From: Anaerobacterium chartisolvens
GTDB lineage: Bacteria > Bacillota > Clostridia > Acetivibrionales > DSM-27016
DNA: 64,000 nt
Direction of reading: 5' to 3'
Assembly: GCF_003337415.1 (NCBI RefSeq)
Contig: NZ_QPJT01000011.1
Span: 62,001 to 126,000, forward strand
The notes beneath the pieces were generated by a model. That model ran no database searches and was not told the DNA's origin. It worked only from the letters and a program-made list of their open reading frames with translations. Shown piece after piece: positions 7,504 through 17,933 of the stretch (position 1 is the stretch's first letter; each line of letters opens with the position of its first letter). The translations under genes and the position numbers were made by a program.

Positions 7504-10500
7504 CAAATGGAAATTTGAATAATGGATTGGAGCTATGGTATAACATCATGAAAAAGGATTTATTGAATGTTAAAAATTTGAGCTTTTCAAAGGACAGTGA
7601 TAGTAGCGGTTCCATAACCCAAATTACCAGAAGGGATATAGCCATTATAGGCATGTCCGGGAAATTCGGAGGTACTGCGGACTATAATGAGTTCTGGGAC
7701 GCCATAAGATCGGGAGGCAGTCTGGTGAGGGAGTTCCCCGAGGCAAGGAAAGGGCATGTGGATCAGTATTACCGCAATAAGGGAGCCGGTGACGGGTACA
7801 GCAAGGAGTATTTTCTCGGAGCTTACTTTGACAGGATAGATGAGTTTGATTACAGGCATTTTTCACTTTCTCCAAAGGAAGCGGAATTGATGGACCCTCA
7901 TCAAAGAATATTTTTGCAAACCGCGTGGAATGCCATAGAGGATTCGGGCTACGGAGGCAATAAAATAAAGGGCACTAGGACGGGCATATTTGTCGGGTAT
8001 AGCGCGGATTTCGGGGAGGATTACAGGGAAATCATCAGGACAAATGACCCCGCGGCTCTTGAGCTTTCTGTTGTGCCCAACTTAAGGAGCATTATCGCAA
8101 GCAGAATTGCCTATATTCTCGATTTGACAGGCCCGTCGATGGTTGTTGACACGGCATGTTCATCTTCTCTCATGGCTATACATCTTGCGTGCAAAGCACT
8201 GCAGCAAAATGAATGTGATATGGCAATAGCGGGGGGCATTCGGCTGTTGCTTATTCCCACCAAGAAGGATGACGAGTTAAGAATAGGGCTGGAAAAAATA
8301 CTGGGGGTTGAATCGGACTCGGGACATGCAAGGACATTTGACGAAACCTCCGACGGGACGGGGCTGGGGGAAGGTGCGGGTGCGCTCATGCTCAAGCCTT
8401 TAAGCAATGCAATTGAGGATAACGATCAAATATATGCCGTAATTAAAGGCTCCGCCGTAAATCAGGACGGTGCTTCGGTGGGAATAACCGCGCCTAATTC
8501 CGAGGCGCAGTCCAAGGTTATAATAAGCGCATGGAAGGATGCAGGTGTGAAGCCTGAAACTATTTCCTATGTGGAGGCACACGGAACGGGTACAAATCTG
8601 GGAGATCCTATTGAGATTAACGGGCTGCAAAGAGCATTCAGAAGGTTTACCGGCAAAAGGCAGTTCTGCGGAATAGGCTCTCTTAAGACAAACATAGGGC
8701 ATCTGGATAACGCGGCAGGCACAGCGGGTATTTTCAAGGCGGTATTGTCATTAATCCACCGCGAGCTTCCGCCAAGCCTCAATTTCAATTATCCAAACAA
8801 AAAAATTAATTTTGTCGATTCTCCCATTTTTGTAAACGACGTATTAAGGAAATGGGAGGCCGCCAATTATCCGAGACGCTGCGGAGTCAGCGCGTTCGGG
8901 CTTAGCGGAACAAACTGCCATATAATATTGGAGGAGGCGCCGGAAGGCAGCGGCAATGCCGCGGAAGAAGCAAGGGGCTATAAAATATTGACAATATCCG
9001 CGTCCGGCAAGGAGGCATTAATTGATTTAATCTCCGGCTATAAGGCGTTCCTTGCATCCGGCAGGCAAATAGATATAGATTCCCTGTGCTATACCGCAAA
9101 TACGGGAAGAGGGCATTATATATACAGACTGGCATTGATTGTGTCCGGCAAGGAGGATTTGCTTGCAAAGCTTGAAAGGATAAGCGATCCTGAAAGCATG
9201 GCTGATGACACATGTATAATGTACAAGGAGCACAGAGTTGTCGCAGAGGACTCTCTTGTTACAGGCGACGGGGAGATCACCGAAAGCAATAAGAGTCTGC
9301 TGACATCCAGGGTGGAAGAGTATATCCTGCGGATGGAGGGCGAAGACTTTGATGCGGAAGCCTTTAATACAATTGATAATTTATCGCGGTTATGCAGTCT
9401 GTATGTTGACGGAGCGGATGTCGATTGGGAGAAATATTATTTAAAGCAGGGCAGAGACATAAAGAAAATGTCAATTCCGGCGTATCCTTTTGTAAAAAGG
9501 CAATGCTGGGTTAAAACATCGGATAAAATCAAAAACAGAAAGGCATTTTACAAAAAAGAAATTGACATGCCTCTTATAGATAATTTGAAGATAAGCATGA
9601 ATGACTTCTTTGTGTATGAAACAAGGTTCAGTGTTGAAAATAACTGGGTACTGAGCGAGCACAAGATATTAGGGCAGTATTTGGCTCCGGGAACCACATA
9701 CATTGAAATGATAAGGGAAATAATCCGCTGTCACTATAATGACGCCGGCTTTGAGATTTTGGGGCTTACCTTCTTAAGCCCTATGACAGTTAAGCCCGGA
9801 GAAGCGAGGGACGTACACACAGTTTTGCAGGGCAGGGGAAATGCTTTGGAATTTACCGTATCAAGCAAGCCGGAATACAGCGGTGCGTCTGTCGTCCATG
9901 CCGCCGGAAAAATCAATCTTTCACCAAATAAAGCGGGGAGGAATTCTCCCAATATTGAAAAGATGAAGGACTCATTAAAGGAATTAAGCATGGACAGTAT
10001 AATTCAGGTTGAAAGCAGCAGGAGTGATATTGAGGTTGGAGCGAGATGGGACTGTGCCAGAAAAATTTTTTCAGGGGACAAGGAGTATCTGGCATATATC
10101 GAGATACCGCGGCAGTATGAAAAGGATCTTGAAAGCTTCATTATTCATCCCTCGCTCATGGATTGTGCGGTAAATGTTTTAAATTCGGAAATAAGCAGTG
10201 AGCTATTCCTTCCATTTACATATAAGAGAATAAGGTTTTTTGAGCCGCTGCCAAAAGGCTTCTGGTGCTGCCTGAGGCGGAAGGAAAAGGGAAGCGGTGA
10301 AACCATTAGCTTTGACATTGACCTTGTAAGCAGTGATGGTAAGCTGCTGGCGGAAATAGAGGAATACACCATTAAAAAGGTCAACAGCCTGGATTTCGGG
10401 CCGGATAATCACCAGGACGGCAAGCTTTTCAAATTAGGCTGGAAGGAAGCAGACGCTATGGAGGAGCAAAGTGACTCTTCAAATTGCACCATTCTTTATT

Positions 10501-12359
10501 TCAAGGGACAGGACAATTTAAACAGCCGGATTTGTGATTTGCTTAGAAACAAAGGCGGCAATGTTATTGAGGTAGTTGAAGGAGAATGCTTCAAAAAGAC
10601 CAATGAAAGCCTGTATGCCGCTAATTTCAGTGAAGCCGGATATAAGGAGCTGTTTGAACGGCTTAGCATAAATTCTGCGGACTATATTATCCACTCTCTG
10701 GCGGTTGACAGCCCGGTCGGCTATGAAACATCCGGGGAAATGGACTTATCTATGCATAAAAGCATTTTCAGCTTCTTTAATCTTATAAAGGCGGCAGTAA
10801 ACGGAAGCATAAAGATAAATCGTAATATGGTGGTCATAAGTGATTATGCCTATGATATCAATTCCCATGACGATGGAGGGACCAAGCCTTTAAATGCCGC
10901 GCTGTTAGGGCTTGCCGAGGTTGCGTCAAATGAGTATTCAAATTTGAAGATAAAAGCCATAGATATAGACCGCAGAACCGATGCGGATGTAATTGCTGAC
11001 GGTATTACCGGCAGAGGCGATATTTGTGTTACAGCGTACAGGAATAACATAAGGTATGTTAAGGAACTAAGGCCTGTGGATATAAACCGGTTTGAGGAAA
11101 GCAATTTTGAAATCAGGGAAAATGGAGTATATGTTATAACGGGGGGAACGGGAGCACTTGGATTAAGTGTCGCAAAATATCTTTCAAGTCTAGGTAAAAT
11201 CAAGCTTTGTCTTGTAAGCCGCTCAGAATTCCCTCCGAGAGAAGAGTGGGAGAGCATTGCGGAAAAAGAGAACGCAGGTGCCGGGGCAATGAGGTATGCA
11301 CTAAAGATTGCCGCTATAGCCGATATTGAGAGAAACGGCAGCAGGGTATATTTAATCAGTGCCGATGTTGCCAATGAGGAATCAATATCACGGGCTATAA
11401 GCAGCATAAGGGATGACCATGGAAAGATAAACGGAGTTGTTCATGCAGCCGGAGTAGCGGGCAAGGGCTTCTTATTCAACAAGGAGGACGGGGCATTCAG
11501 AGAGGTTGTAGGCCCTAAAATAACAGGCACCTGGATGCTGGATAAGCTTTGCAGAGAGGATAATATGGATTTCATGCTTTTATTCTCATCAATATCGGCA
11601 TTCATGGGTGAAATGGGACAGGGAGATTATTCGGCTGCAAACGCCTATATGGATTCCTTTGCTGCCGCAAGAAGCAGGAAGGGATATAAGACTGTGTCCA
11701 TAAACTGGCCTGCATGGAAGGAAATTGGGATGGCCTTCGATTTTGATATTGATTTTGACAAAGAGATATTTATTCCGATTGAAACCCAAAAGGCTTTATC
11801 CGTTATGGGTAAGGTGCTGGAAAGAAAAATTGATTCAATAATTCCCACAGCCATTGACTATAAGAATCTGGAGCAGATAAGGTACAAGCTGCCCTTTACT
11901 CTGCCGGCAAGGACAGAGCAGGCAATGAGGAAGCCCAAGACCTCCGGCAGTGCCGCTGTGGGCTTCGCCGGTGAAAGCATATCCGTAATAATAAAGGGAA
12001 GGCCGGCAGAAAAGATTACCGTCACAGAGAAAGCTGTGGCAAGGATTTGGTCGGCAATACTGGGTTTGGATGAAGTAAACATAAATGACAAGTTTCAAAG
12101 CTTAGGCGGTGATTCCATACTTGCTACGGAATTGCTGAAGGCTATGGAATCGGACTTTCCAGGAATGATTGACATAGCCGATGTGTTTTCATACCCCACA
12201 ATAGCGTCAATGGCGGCTTACATAGACGGCATAAACGAGTGTGAAGGCCGCACTGAAGAGGGCAATAGCGGCCCCTTGACCATGGAGGATATTTTTATCA
12301 GGCTTGAGGAGGGAGAAATAACTCCTGAAGAGGCAGACAAATTAATCAGCAAATTATAA
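7500..12359 (+). CDS. Trans-AT-type polyketide synthase, KS-DH-KR-ACP
   Basis: A 1619-residue modular PKS. KS: Cys220 in D-T-A-C-S-S-S, the E-A-H-G-T-G-T and G-S-L-K-T-N-I-G-H His motifs. No acyltransferase domain follows; only the short KS-to-AT linker (Y-T-A-N-T-G-R-G-H) and a Y-P-F-V-K-R-Q-C-W post-linker, as in AT-less systems. DH: His721 in H-K-I-L-G-Q-Y-L-A-P. KR: T-G-G-T-G-A-L-G near 1214 and S...Y...N (Q-G-D-Y-S-A-A-N). ACP: Ser1539 in G-G-D-S. The C-terminal L-E-E-G-E-I-T-P-E-E-A-D-K-L is a docking helix. The TTG start at 7500 overlaps the NRPS stop; ATG 7548 is an alternative, and neither has a good ribosome site. It would add one ketide and reduce and dehydrate it to an enoyl unit. 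Confidence 0.93.
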   Translation: MTNGNLNNGLELWYNIMKKDLLNVKNLSFSKDSDSSGSITQITRRDIAIIGMSGKFGGTADYNEFWDAIRSGGSLVREFPEARKGHVDQYYRNKGAGDGYSKEYFLGAYFDRIDEFDYRHFSLSPKEAELMDPHQRIFLQTAWNAIEDSGYGGNKIKGTRTGIFVGYSADFGEDYREIIRTNDPAALELSVVPNLRSIIASRIAYILDLTGPSMVVDTACSSSLMAIHLACKALQQNECDMAIAGGIRLLLIPTKKDDELRIGLEKILGVESDSGHARTFDETSDGTGLGEGAGALMLKPLSNAIEDNDQIYAVIKGSAVNQDGASVGITAPNSEAQSKVIISAWKDAGVKPETISYVEAHGTGTNLGDPIEINGLQRAFRRFTGKRQFCGIGSLKTNIGHLDNAAGTAGIFKAVLSLIHRELPPSLNFNYPNKKINFVDSPIFVNDVLRKWEAANYPRRCGVSAFGLSGTNCHIILEEAPEGSGNAAEEARGYKILTISASGKEALIDLISGYKAFLASGRQIDIDSLCYTANTGRGHYIYRLALIVSGKEDLLAKLERISDPESMADDTCIMYKEHRVVAEDSLVTGDGEITESNKSLLTSRVEEYILRMEGEDFDAEAFNTIDNLSRLCSLYVDGADVDWEKYYLKQGRDIKKMSIPAYPFVKRQCWVKTSDKIKNRKAFYKKEIDMPLIDNLKISMNDFFVYETRFSVENNWVLSEHKILGQYLAPGTTYIEMIREIIRCHYNDAGFEILGLTFLSPMTVKPGEARDVHTVLQGRGNALEFTVSSKPEYSGASVVHAAGKINLSPNKAGRNSPNIEKMKDSLKELSMDSIIQVESSRSDIEVGARWDCARKIFSGDKEYLAYIEIPRQYEKDLESFIIHPSLMDCAVNVLNSEISSELFLPFTYKRIRFFEPLPKGFWCCLRRKEKGSGETISFDIDLVSSDGKLLAEIEEYTIKKVNSLDFGPDNHQDGKLFKLGWKEADAMEEQSDSSNCTILYFKGQDNLNSRICDLLRNKGGNVIEVVEGECFKKTNESLYAANFSEAGYKELFERLSINSADYIIHSLAVDSPVGYETSGEMDLSMHKSIFSFFNLIKAAVNGSIKINRNMVVISDYAYDINSHDDGGTKPLNAALLGLAEVASNEYSNLKIKAIDIDRRTDADVIADGITGRGDICVTAYRNNIRYVKELRPVDINRFEESNFEIRENGVYVITGGTGALGLSVAKYLSSLGKIKLCLVSRSEFPPREEWESIAEKENAGAGAMRYALKIAAIADIERNGSRVYLISADVANEESISRAISSIRDDHGKINGVVHAAGVAGKGFLFNKEDGAFREVVGPKITGTWMLDKLCREDNMDFMLLFSSISAFMGEMGQGDYSAANAYMDSFAAARSRKGYKTVSINWPAWKEIGMAFDFDIDFDKEIFIPIETQKALSVMGKVLERKIDSIIPTAIDYKNLEQIRYKLPFTLPARTEQAMRKPKTSGSAAVGFAGESISVIIKGRPAEKITVTEKAVARIWSAILGLDEVNINDKFQSLGGDSILATELLKAMESDFPGMIDIADVFSYPTIASMAAYIDGINECEGRTEEGNSGPLTMEDIFIRLEEGEITPEEADKLISKL

Positions 12360-12383
12360 ATATGATAAAAGGGGAAGTGAACC

Positions 12384-15300
12384 ATGGAACAAATAAAAAA
12401 GTTTATTTATGAAAAAATTGCCAATAAAGAGCTGTCACATGAGCGGGCCAAAGAAATGCTCATGGAGCTGCAGGACAAAAATACAGGCTCTGATGAACCA
12501 ATTGCTATCATTGGCGCAGATGGAAGATTTGCAAATGCCGACAATCTGGAGGATTTTTGGACTAACCTAAGAAACGGATTGAATTGTATAGGGGATTTTC
12601 CGACAGAAAGAATAAAGGACTCAATCACTCATCTGTATTCCAATCCCTGCTATTGTGAGTTTGTGGAAGGCGGGCCCATTGATGAGAAGGACTATTATAA
12701 TAAGGGCATTTATGCAAAGGGGTCTTACTTAAATGAAATTGATAAGTTTGACGCAGACTTTTTTGACATCCCCCCGAGAGAAGCAAAGTATATGGACCCT
12801 CACCAAAGGGTGTTTTTGGAGGTTGCTTTCGGGGCCATTGAAAACGCCGGCTATAGCAGGAAAAAAATTGCAGGGACAAAAACGGGGGTGTTTCTGGGAA
12901 AGGAAAACACCAATATATCCTTTTATAAAAATATGTCCAAGGCCGACGCGCTCCAGCTTACCGGATCGTGGGAAAGCATTACCGTAAGCAGGCTCAATTA
13001 TTTTCTCAATTTAAAGGGCCCCGCCATGATGATTGACGCCGCATGTTCGTCGGGACTTATATCGGTTCATATGGCTTGTGAATCCATTCATAGGGGAGAA
13101 TGTGATATGGCGGTTGCGGGAGGCATCTGCCTGAATATTCTGGCGCCTCAGGATGTTCACAAGGATGGGAAGGATTTGAGTTCAGTCGAGGCCACAGACT
13201 TTTTAGTTAAGACCTTTGATAAAAATGCCGGAGGCACAGTATGGGGGGAAGGAGTGGGGATCGTTCTGCTTAAGCCTCTGAGCAAGGCTGTTAAGGACAG
13301 GGATAATATTCATGCCGTTATTAAGTCGAGCGTAATAAACAACGACGGAACCTCAAGCGGAATAATAGCCCCGGATGCCGCATCTCAGGAGGAGCTTATA
13401 ATTAAGGCATGGGAAAAGGCAAAAATCAGGCCTGAAACAATAAGCTATATCGAAGCACACGGTACGGGAACCGTGCTGGGCGATCCTATTGAGTTCAAGG
13501 GCCTTACAAATGCCTTCAGACGCCATACAAAAAATAAGCAGTTCTGCGGCATCGGCTCTTTAAAGACAAGCCTTGGGCATCTTGTAGCGGCGTCGGGCAT
13601 GGCTTCGCTGTTTAAGGTGGTTTTTGCATTGAAAAATGCACAGATCCCTCCGTCAATAAACTTTAATTACCCAAACCCGTATATCAATTTCTGTGACAGC
13701 CCATTGTATATAACCGACAGGCTGACGGAATGGAATAAGCAGGATGACCCAAGAAGGGCGGGAATAAGCTCATTTGGCTTTAGCGGGACAAACTGCCATG
13801 TTATTCTTGAGGAATATATAAAGCCGCAAGAGGAAGAGCAGGAAAAAGCCACCTTGAATTGCCTGACTATCTCGGCTAAAAATGAAAACTCCGCAATTAA
13901 TTTTGTTGATAAATACAGGGATTTTGTTAATAAAAGCGGGAATATTTCATTGGAGGATATGTGCTACAGCGCCAACACGGGAAAGGATCATTACGCTCAC
14001 AGGCTTGCCGTTATTTTCAGTGACAGGGAGGAGCTTGTAAGTAAGCTGGATTCCATTATAAGCAGCGGACTTGGCTCAATAAAGGCGGAGGATTGCTATT
14101 ATCAGGCCCATAAAATCATTTCAAAAAAATCAGGCGCGGCTTCGGAGGGGTATATTGACGAGACAGAGCAGCAGGAGCTTACAGACATGGCGGACAGGCT
14201 TATAAAGGAGCATATCAATGACGGCAATGCCGGGGACGGGCTGAGGCAATTATGCAAATTATACATAAAGGGTGCAGACATTGATTGGGACAAGATGTAT
14301 TTGGGGCAGCAACGCTGTCTAATAAGCGTACCCAATTATCCAATGGACAGAACAAGGCATTGGACAGAGTCCAAGGTGTCCAAAATAAAGAGCCGGCAGC
14401 TTGGGGAAAGGCTTACTCATCCCCTTGTTGAGCACCGCCTTATAAATTCGATAGACGAAAGCATATACTCCACAGAATTTGCCGTTGATAAGCACTGGGT
14501 GTTAAGTGACCATAAAATAATGAACAACTGTGTGATACCCGGAACTACGTATCTGGAAATGGCCAGAGCAGCCGCTTCATTTACCACAGGCTCAGACAGA
14601 CTGGAGCTAAGGGATGTATTTTTTATAACTCCGCTTATGGTTGATGAAGGCGACTCTGTAAAGGTTCATACTGTAATCAGGCATATCAGGGACGATAAAT
14701 ACGGCTTTACTATTGCAAGCTTATCCGATAAGGAAGAGGAAGGCCGGTGGCTTAAGAATTGTGAAGGTACTATTTTAGTGCTTGAAGAGGATGACGCAGG
14801 GATTTGCAGCCTGGATGAAATCAAGGCAAGCAGTGCTGAGGTGGCAGATTACAGCGGCAAGGGGCAGGAGAATACCTTCGGTGTTTTTTCATTCGGACAA
14901 AGATGGGCTAATGTTGTAACGGCATATCACGGTGATAATGAGGCACTGGTTGAATTGGTGCTGGCTGATGACATTGCGGCAGACTTAGATACATTAGAGC
15001 TTCACCCCGGAATGCTGGACAATGCAATGAACTATATGAGCCAAAGCAGTGAGAATAATACCTATCTTCCATTTACATATAAGAGCTTTAAGAGCTTCGC
15101 TCCTATGGAAAAGAGGACATACAGCCATATAAGAAGGAAGGCCGGTAAGACAGAAAATGCCGAAACCGTTAACTTTGACATAACACTTTTAAGTGAAAAT
15201 GGAGCTGTATTATGTGAGGTTACCGATTATGTCATCAAAAGGGTTGATAATGTAGGCGCGGCAATTTCTGCCGGTTCGGACAGCAAAATAGATTACTTTG

Positions 15301-17099
15301 AAATGATTTGGGAGCAGACGGCCCTTGCCCAAAGCCATGAATTAAATTCCGGGGACAGCATTTTGATATTTAAAGGAGCTTGTAATGCCGCGGACAGTGT
15401 CGTAAATAAATTAAGACAAAGCTTTAAGCTGGTAGAGGTGGAGTATGGCGGCGGGTTTGAACGGGTGGCCGACGATAAATATATGGTGGGTGACAGTGAC
15501 GGGGATTACCAAAGGCTGTTTAACGAATTAAAGGACTACCGCTTTAACAGAATCATACACTCCTTTGCATGGAACGGCAATGAGGTAGAGACGGCAGGGG
15601 ATCTAAAGCATGAGCAGAGCCTTGGAGTGTACAGCATGTACCATTTGGTCAGGGCTGCGGTTGCAAGCAAGATCAAGCCTGTGAACGGAATAACCGTTCT
15701 GGCCGACTATGTCAATGAGGTGGATGGCAGCGAGGAGACAATAAAGCCTCATAACGCTGCATTATTCGGAATTTCGAAGGTTGTCGGGCTGGAATATGAG
15801 CATTTGGGATGTAAACTGATTGACGTGGATGGTGTGACCGATGCCGGCAGCATAGTAAATGAAATATTGGCAGACGACGGCAGCAGCATTGTTTCATTGA
15901 GGAATAACAAACGCTATATGGAAAAGCTGGCTGCTATAGAAAAGGAGCAGCTAGAGCAAAAGCCCTTGGAGCTTAAAGAAAACGGAGTCTATGTTATAAC
16001 AGGCGGTACGGGAGGCTTGGGGCTTGCGATGGCGCGGTATATTGCATCACAGGCTAAAGCAAGGCTTTGCCTTGTAAGCAGGACTAAGACGGCTGACAGG
16101 CAGCATTGGAAAAGCATTTCAGAGGGCGGCAGCTCAAAGGAGGCCGCAAAAATAAAAGAGCTGTGTCAATTGGAAGAGGCAGGCTCTCAGGTGTTTTGCT
16201 ATAGCGCAAGCGTTTATGACGAAGGCGGAATGAAAGAGGTCATAGCTTCAATTATCGGCGAGCACGGAGGCATAGACGGAATTATACATTGTGCGGGTGT
16301 TGCCGGAAACGGGTTTATTATAAACAGGAATGAGGATGTGTTTGCCGGTGTTATTGAACCTAAAACAACGGGAACACTGCTGTTGGATATTTTGACACGG
16401 GAGGCAAAGCCGGAATTTTTTGTACTGTTCTCAACAATAACCTCCCTTACCGGTGATCCGGGGCAGGGGGATTATACCGCTGCCGGCTGCTATATGGACT
16501 CCTTCAGCTTCTGCCGCAATAAAAGGGGTATGAGGACTGTAACAATAAACTGGCCCATCTGGTCTGAAACGGGAATGGCGGTTGAGTATGGGGCAACTGA
16601 TGATTACACAATATTCAAGTCTCTGGATAATCAGAGAGCCTTTGAGGCCTTCAGCGTTATAGCGGGCTCATCAAAATGCCGTGTTATACCCGGTAAGATA
16701 AATTATAAATATCTGGCTGTCAGAAAGGATTCCATTACCTTCAATATGGAGGACTCGATAAGAAAGGCTTTATCGAAGGAGGTAAGGAGAATGGAGAAGG
16801 ACAGTCAGCAAAGCGGAGGCAGAAAGGTTGTCGAGGTCAGCATAACGGGAAAGCCAATGGAGGAATTGACTGAAATTGAGAGGGTGCTGATACAGATTTG
16901 GGCGCAGGTTTTGGATGTCGGCAAGCTTGATGTATACGATGATTTCCAGACGGTAGGCGGAGATTCCATTCTCACCGCTGAGCTTCTTAAAGCCATTAAT
17001 GATGAATATCCTGACGTAATGGATATATCGGATATTTACTATTACAACACCATAGTATCAATGGCGGAATATATAGATGGAATTATAAACAGCAGGTAG
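12384..17099 (+). CDS. Trans-AT-type polyketide synthase, KS-DH-KR-ACP
   Basis: 1571 residues, same architecture as the preceding PKS. The N-terminus (E-Q-I-K-K-F-I-Y-E-K-I-A...L-S-H-E-R-A-K-E-M-L) is a docking helix that should pair with the C-terminus of the PKS before it. KS Cys221 lies in D-A-A-C-S-S-G with both catalytic His motifs. No AT. DH His710 is in H-K-I-M-N-N-C-V-I-P, where the conserved Gly of HxxxGxxxxP is Asn, so activity is uncertain. KR T-G-G-T-G-G-L-G near 1206 with Q-G-D-Y-T-A-A-G in place of the usual Y-x-x-x-N; ACP Ser1528. No thioesterase, reductase or condensation domain follows, so chain release must come from elsewhere. Good ribosome site AAAGGGGAAG. Confidence 0.93.
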   Translation: MEQIKKFIYEKIANKELSHERAKEMLMELQDKNTGSDEPIAIIGADGRFANADNLEDFWTNLRNGLNCIGDFPTERIKDSITHLYSNPCYCEFVEGGPIDEKDYYNKGIYAKGSYLNEIDKFDADFFDIPPREAKYMDPHQRVFLEVAFGAIENAGYSRKKIAGTKTGVFLGKENTNISFYKNMSKADALQLTGSWESITVSRLNYFLNLKGPAMMIDAACSSGLISVHMACESIHRGECDMAVAGGICLNILAPQDVHKDGKDLSSVEATDFLVKTFDKNAGGTVWGEGVGIVLLKPLSKAVKDRDNIHAVIKSSVINNDGTSSGIIAPDAASQEELIIKAWEKAKIRPETISYIEAHGTGTVLGDPIEFKGLTNAFRRHTKNKQFCGIGSLKTSLGHLVAASGMASLFKVVFALKNAQIPPSINFNYPNPYINFCDSPLYITDRLTEWNKQDDPRRAGISSFGFSGTNCHVILEEYIKPQEEEQEKATLNCLTISAKNENSAINFVDKYRDFVNKSGNISLEDMCYSANTGKDHYAHRLAVIFSDREELVSKLDSIISSGLGSIKAEDCYYQAHKIISKKSGAASEGYIDETEQQELTDMADRLIKEHINDGNAGDGLRQLCKLYIKGADIDWDKMYLGQQRCLISVPNYPMDRTRHWTESKVSKIKSRQLGERLTHPLVEHRLINSIDESIYSTEFAVDKHWVLSDHKIMNNCVIPGTTYLEMARAAASFTTGSDRLELRDVFFITPLMVDEGDSVKVHTVIRHIRDDKYGFTIASLSDKEEEGRWLKNCEGTILVLEEDDAGICSLDEIKASSAEVADYSGKGQENTFGVFSFGQRWANVVTAYHGDNEALVELVLADDIAADLDTLELHPGMLDNAMNYMSQSSENNTYLPFTYKSFKSFAPMEKRTYSHIRRKAGKTENAETVNFDITLLSENGAVLCEVTDYVIKRVDNVGAAISAGSDSKIDYFEMIWEQTALAQSHELNSGDSILIFKGACNAADSVVNKLRQSFKLVEVEYGGGFERVADDKYMVGDSDGDYQRLFNELKDYRFNRIIHSFAWNGNEVETAGDLKHEQSLGVYSMYHLVRAAVASKIKPVNGITVLADYVNEVDGSEETIKPHNAALFGISKVVGLEYEHLGCKLIDVDGVTDAGSIVNEILADDGSSIVSLRNNKRYMEKLAAIEKEQLEQKPLELKENGVYVITGGTGGLGLAMARYIASQAKARLCLVSRTKTADRQHWKSISEGGSSKEAAKIKELCQLEEAGSQVFCYSASVYDEGGMKEVIASIIGEHGGIDGIIHCAGVAGNGFIINRNEDVFAGVIEPKTTGTLLLDILTREAKPEFFVLFSTITSLTGDPGQGDYTAAGCYMDSFSFCRNKRGMRTVTINWPIWSETGMAVEYGATDDYTIFKSLDNQRAFEAFSVIAGSSKCRVIPGKINYKYLAVRKDSITFNMEDSIRKALSKEVRRMEKDSQQSGGRKVVEVSITGKPMEELTEIERVLIQIWAQVLDVGKLDVYDDFQTVGGDSILTAELLKAINDEYPDVMDISDIYYYNTIVSMAEYIDGIINSR

Positions 17100-17117
17100 C
17101 GGGGGAGTGATCCGAAC

Positions 17118-17897
17118 TTGAATATAATAGTATGCGTTAAGCAGGTACCCAATCCTGAAAATGCAAATTTTAATGAAAAAAGCAATACCGTTATGAGAGA
17201 AGGCGTAAAAGCCATAATCAACCCTTTGGATTTAAACGCTATCGAGGAAGCGTTAAGGCTCAGAGATAAAACGGGAGGCAGGGTAACGGCTTTAAGCATG
17301 GGGATACCGGAGGCTTCACAGCTTCTTAAGGAGGCTGTGGGCATGGGGGTTGATGAAGCTGTTCTTTTAAGTGATCCATTGTTTGCCGGAGCAGATACCC
17401 TTGCAACCTCCTATACCTTATCGAAGGGTGTGCAGAAAAAAGGCAATTATCACTTGATAATATGCGGAAAGCAATCTATAGACGGAGATACGGCACAGGT
17501 AGGGCCAAGCCTTGCAGAAAAGCTGGGCATACCTCATATAACCTGTGTTGATAAGATTGAAGAAACGGGCGAGGGCTTCATAAAGTGCAGGAGAATAGCT
17601 GATGAAGGCTATGAAATAGTACAAATGAAATTGCCCGGACTGATAACGGTTGTAAAGGGAATAAATGAGCCGAGGCTGCCCACGCTAAAGGGGATTATGA
17701 GGTCAAAAAAGGCTGAAATTCCCATATGGAATTGTGAGGATATAGGCGCTGATGCCGGGCAATGCGGATTTTCCGGCTCACCCACGAAGGTTTTTAAGTC
17801 CTTTGTGCCTGACCGCAGGGTGGACAGCAGGATAATTGCGGGAAGTCCTGAGGAGCAGGCGGCAATTCTTTTAGAGGAACTGAAAAAAGCTTTGTAA
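17118..17897 (+). CDS. Electron transfer flavoprotein, beta subunit
   Basis: A 259-residue EtfB (I-V-C-V-K-Q-V-P-N-P at the N-terminus, G-K-Q-S-I-D-G-D-T-A-Q-V-G-P nucleotide-binding loop, signature-like V-K-G-I-N-E-P-R-L-P-T-L-K-G-I-M). It begins with TTG, ten bases after GGGGGAG and 18 bp after the PKS stop, so it belongs to the cluster 1 operon. With the next gene it forms a heterodimer passing electrons between an acyl-CoA/ACP dehydrogenase or reductase and ferredoxin or NAD(H). No acyl-CoA dehydrogenase is encoded in cluster 1 itself; the nearest are in cluster 2. Confidence 0.93.
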   Translation: MNIIVCVKQVPNPENANFNEKSNTVMREGVKAIINPLDLNAIEEALRLRDKTGGRVTALSMGIPEASQLLKEAVGMGVDEAVLLSDPLFAGADTLATSYTLSKGVQKKGNYHLIICGKQSIDGDTAQVGPSLAEKLGIPHITCVDKIEETGEGFIKCRRIADEGYEIVQMKLPGLITVVKGINEPRLPTLKGIMRSKKAEIPIWNCEDIGADAGQCGFSGSPTKVFKSFVPDRRVDSRIIAGSPEEQAAILLEELKKAL

Positions 17898-17933
17898 GGG
17901 GTATTAATATATTTATATTTGCGGGTGATTGAT

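Noticed and set aside
10850-11407. Long minus-strand open frames inside the PKS genes
   Set aside because: They lie antisense to strongly conserved PKS domains, lack ribosome sites and match no family; they are shadows.
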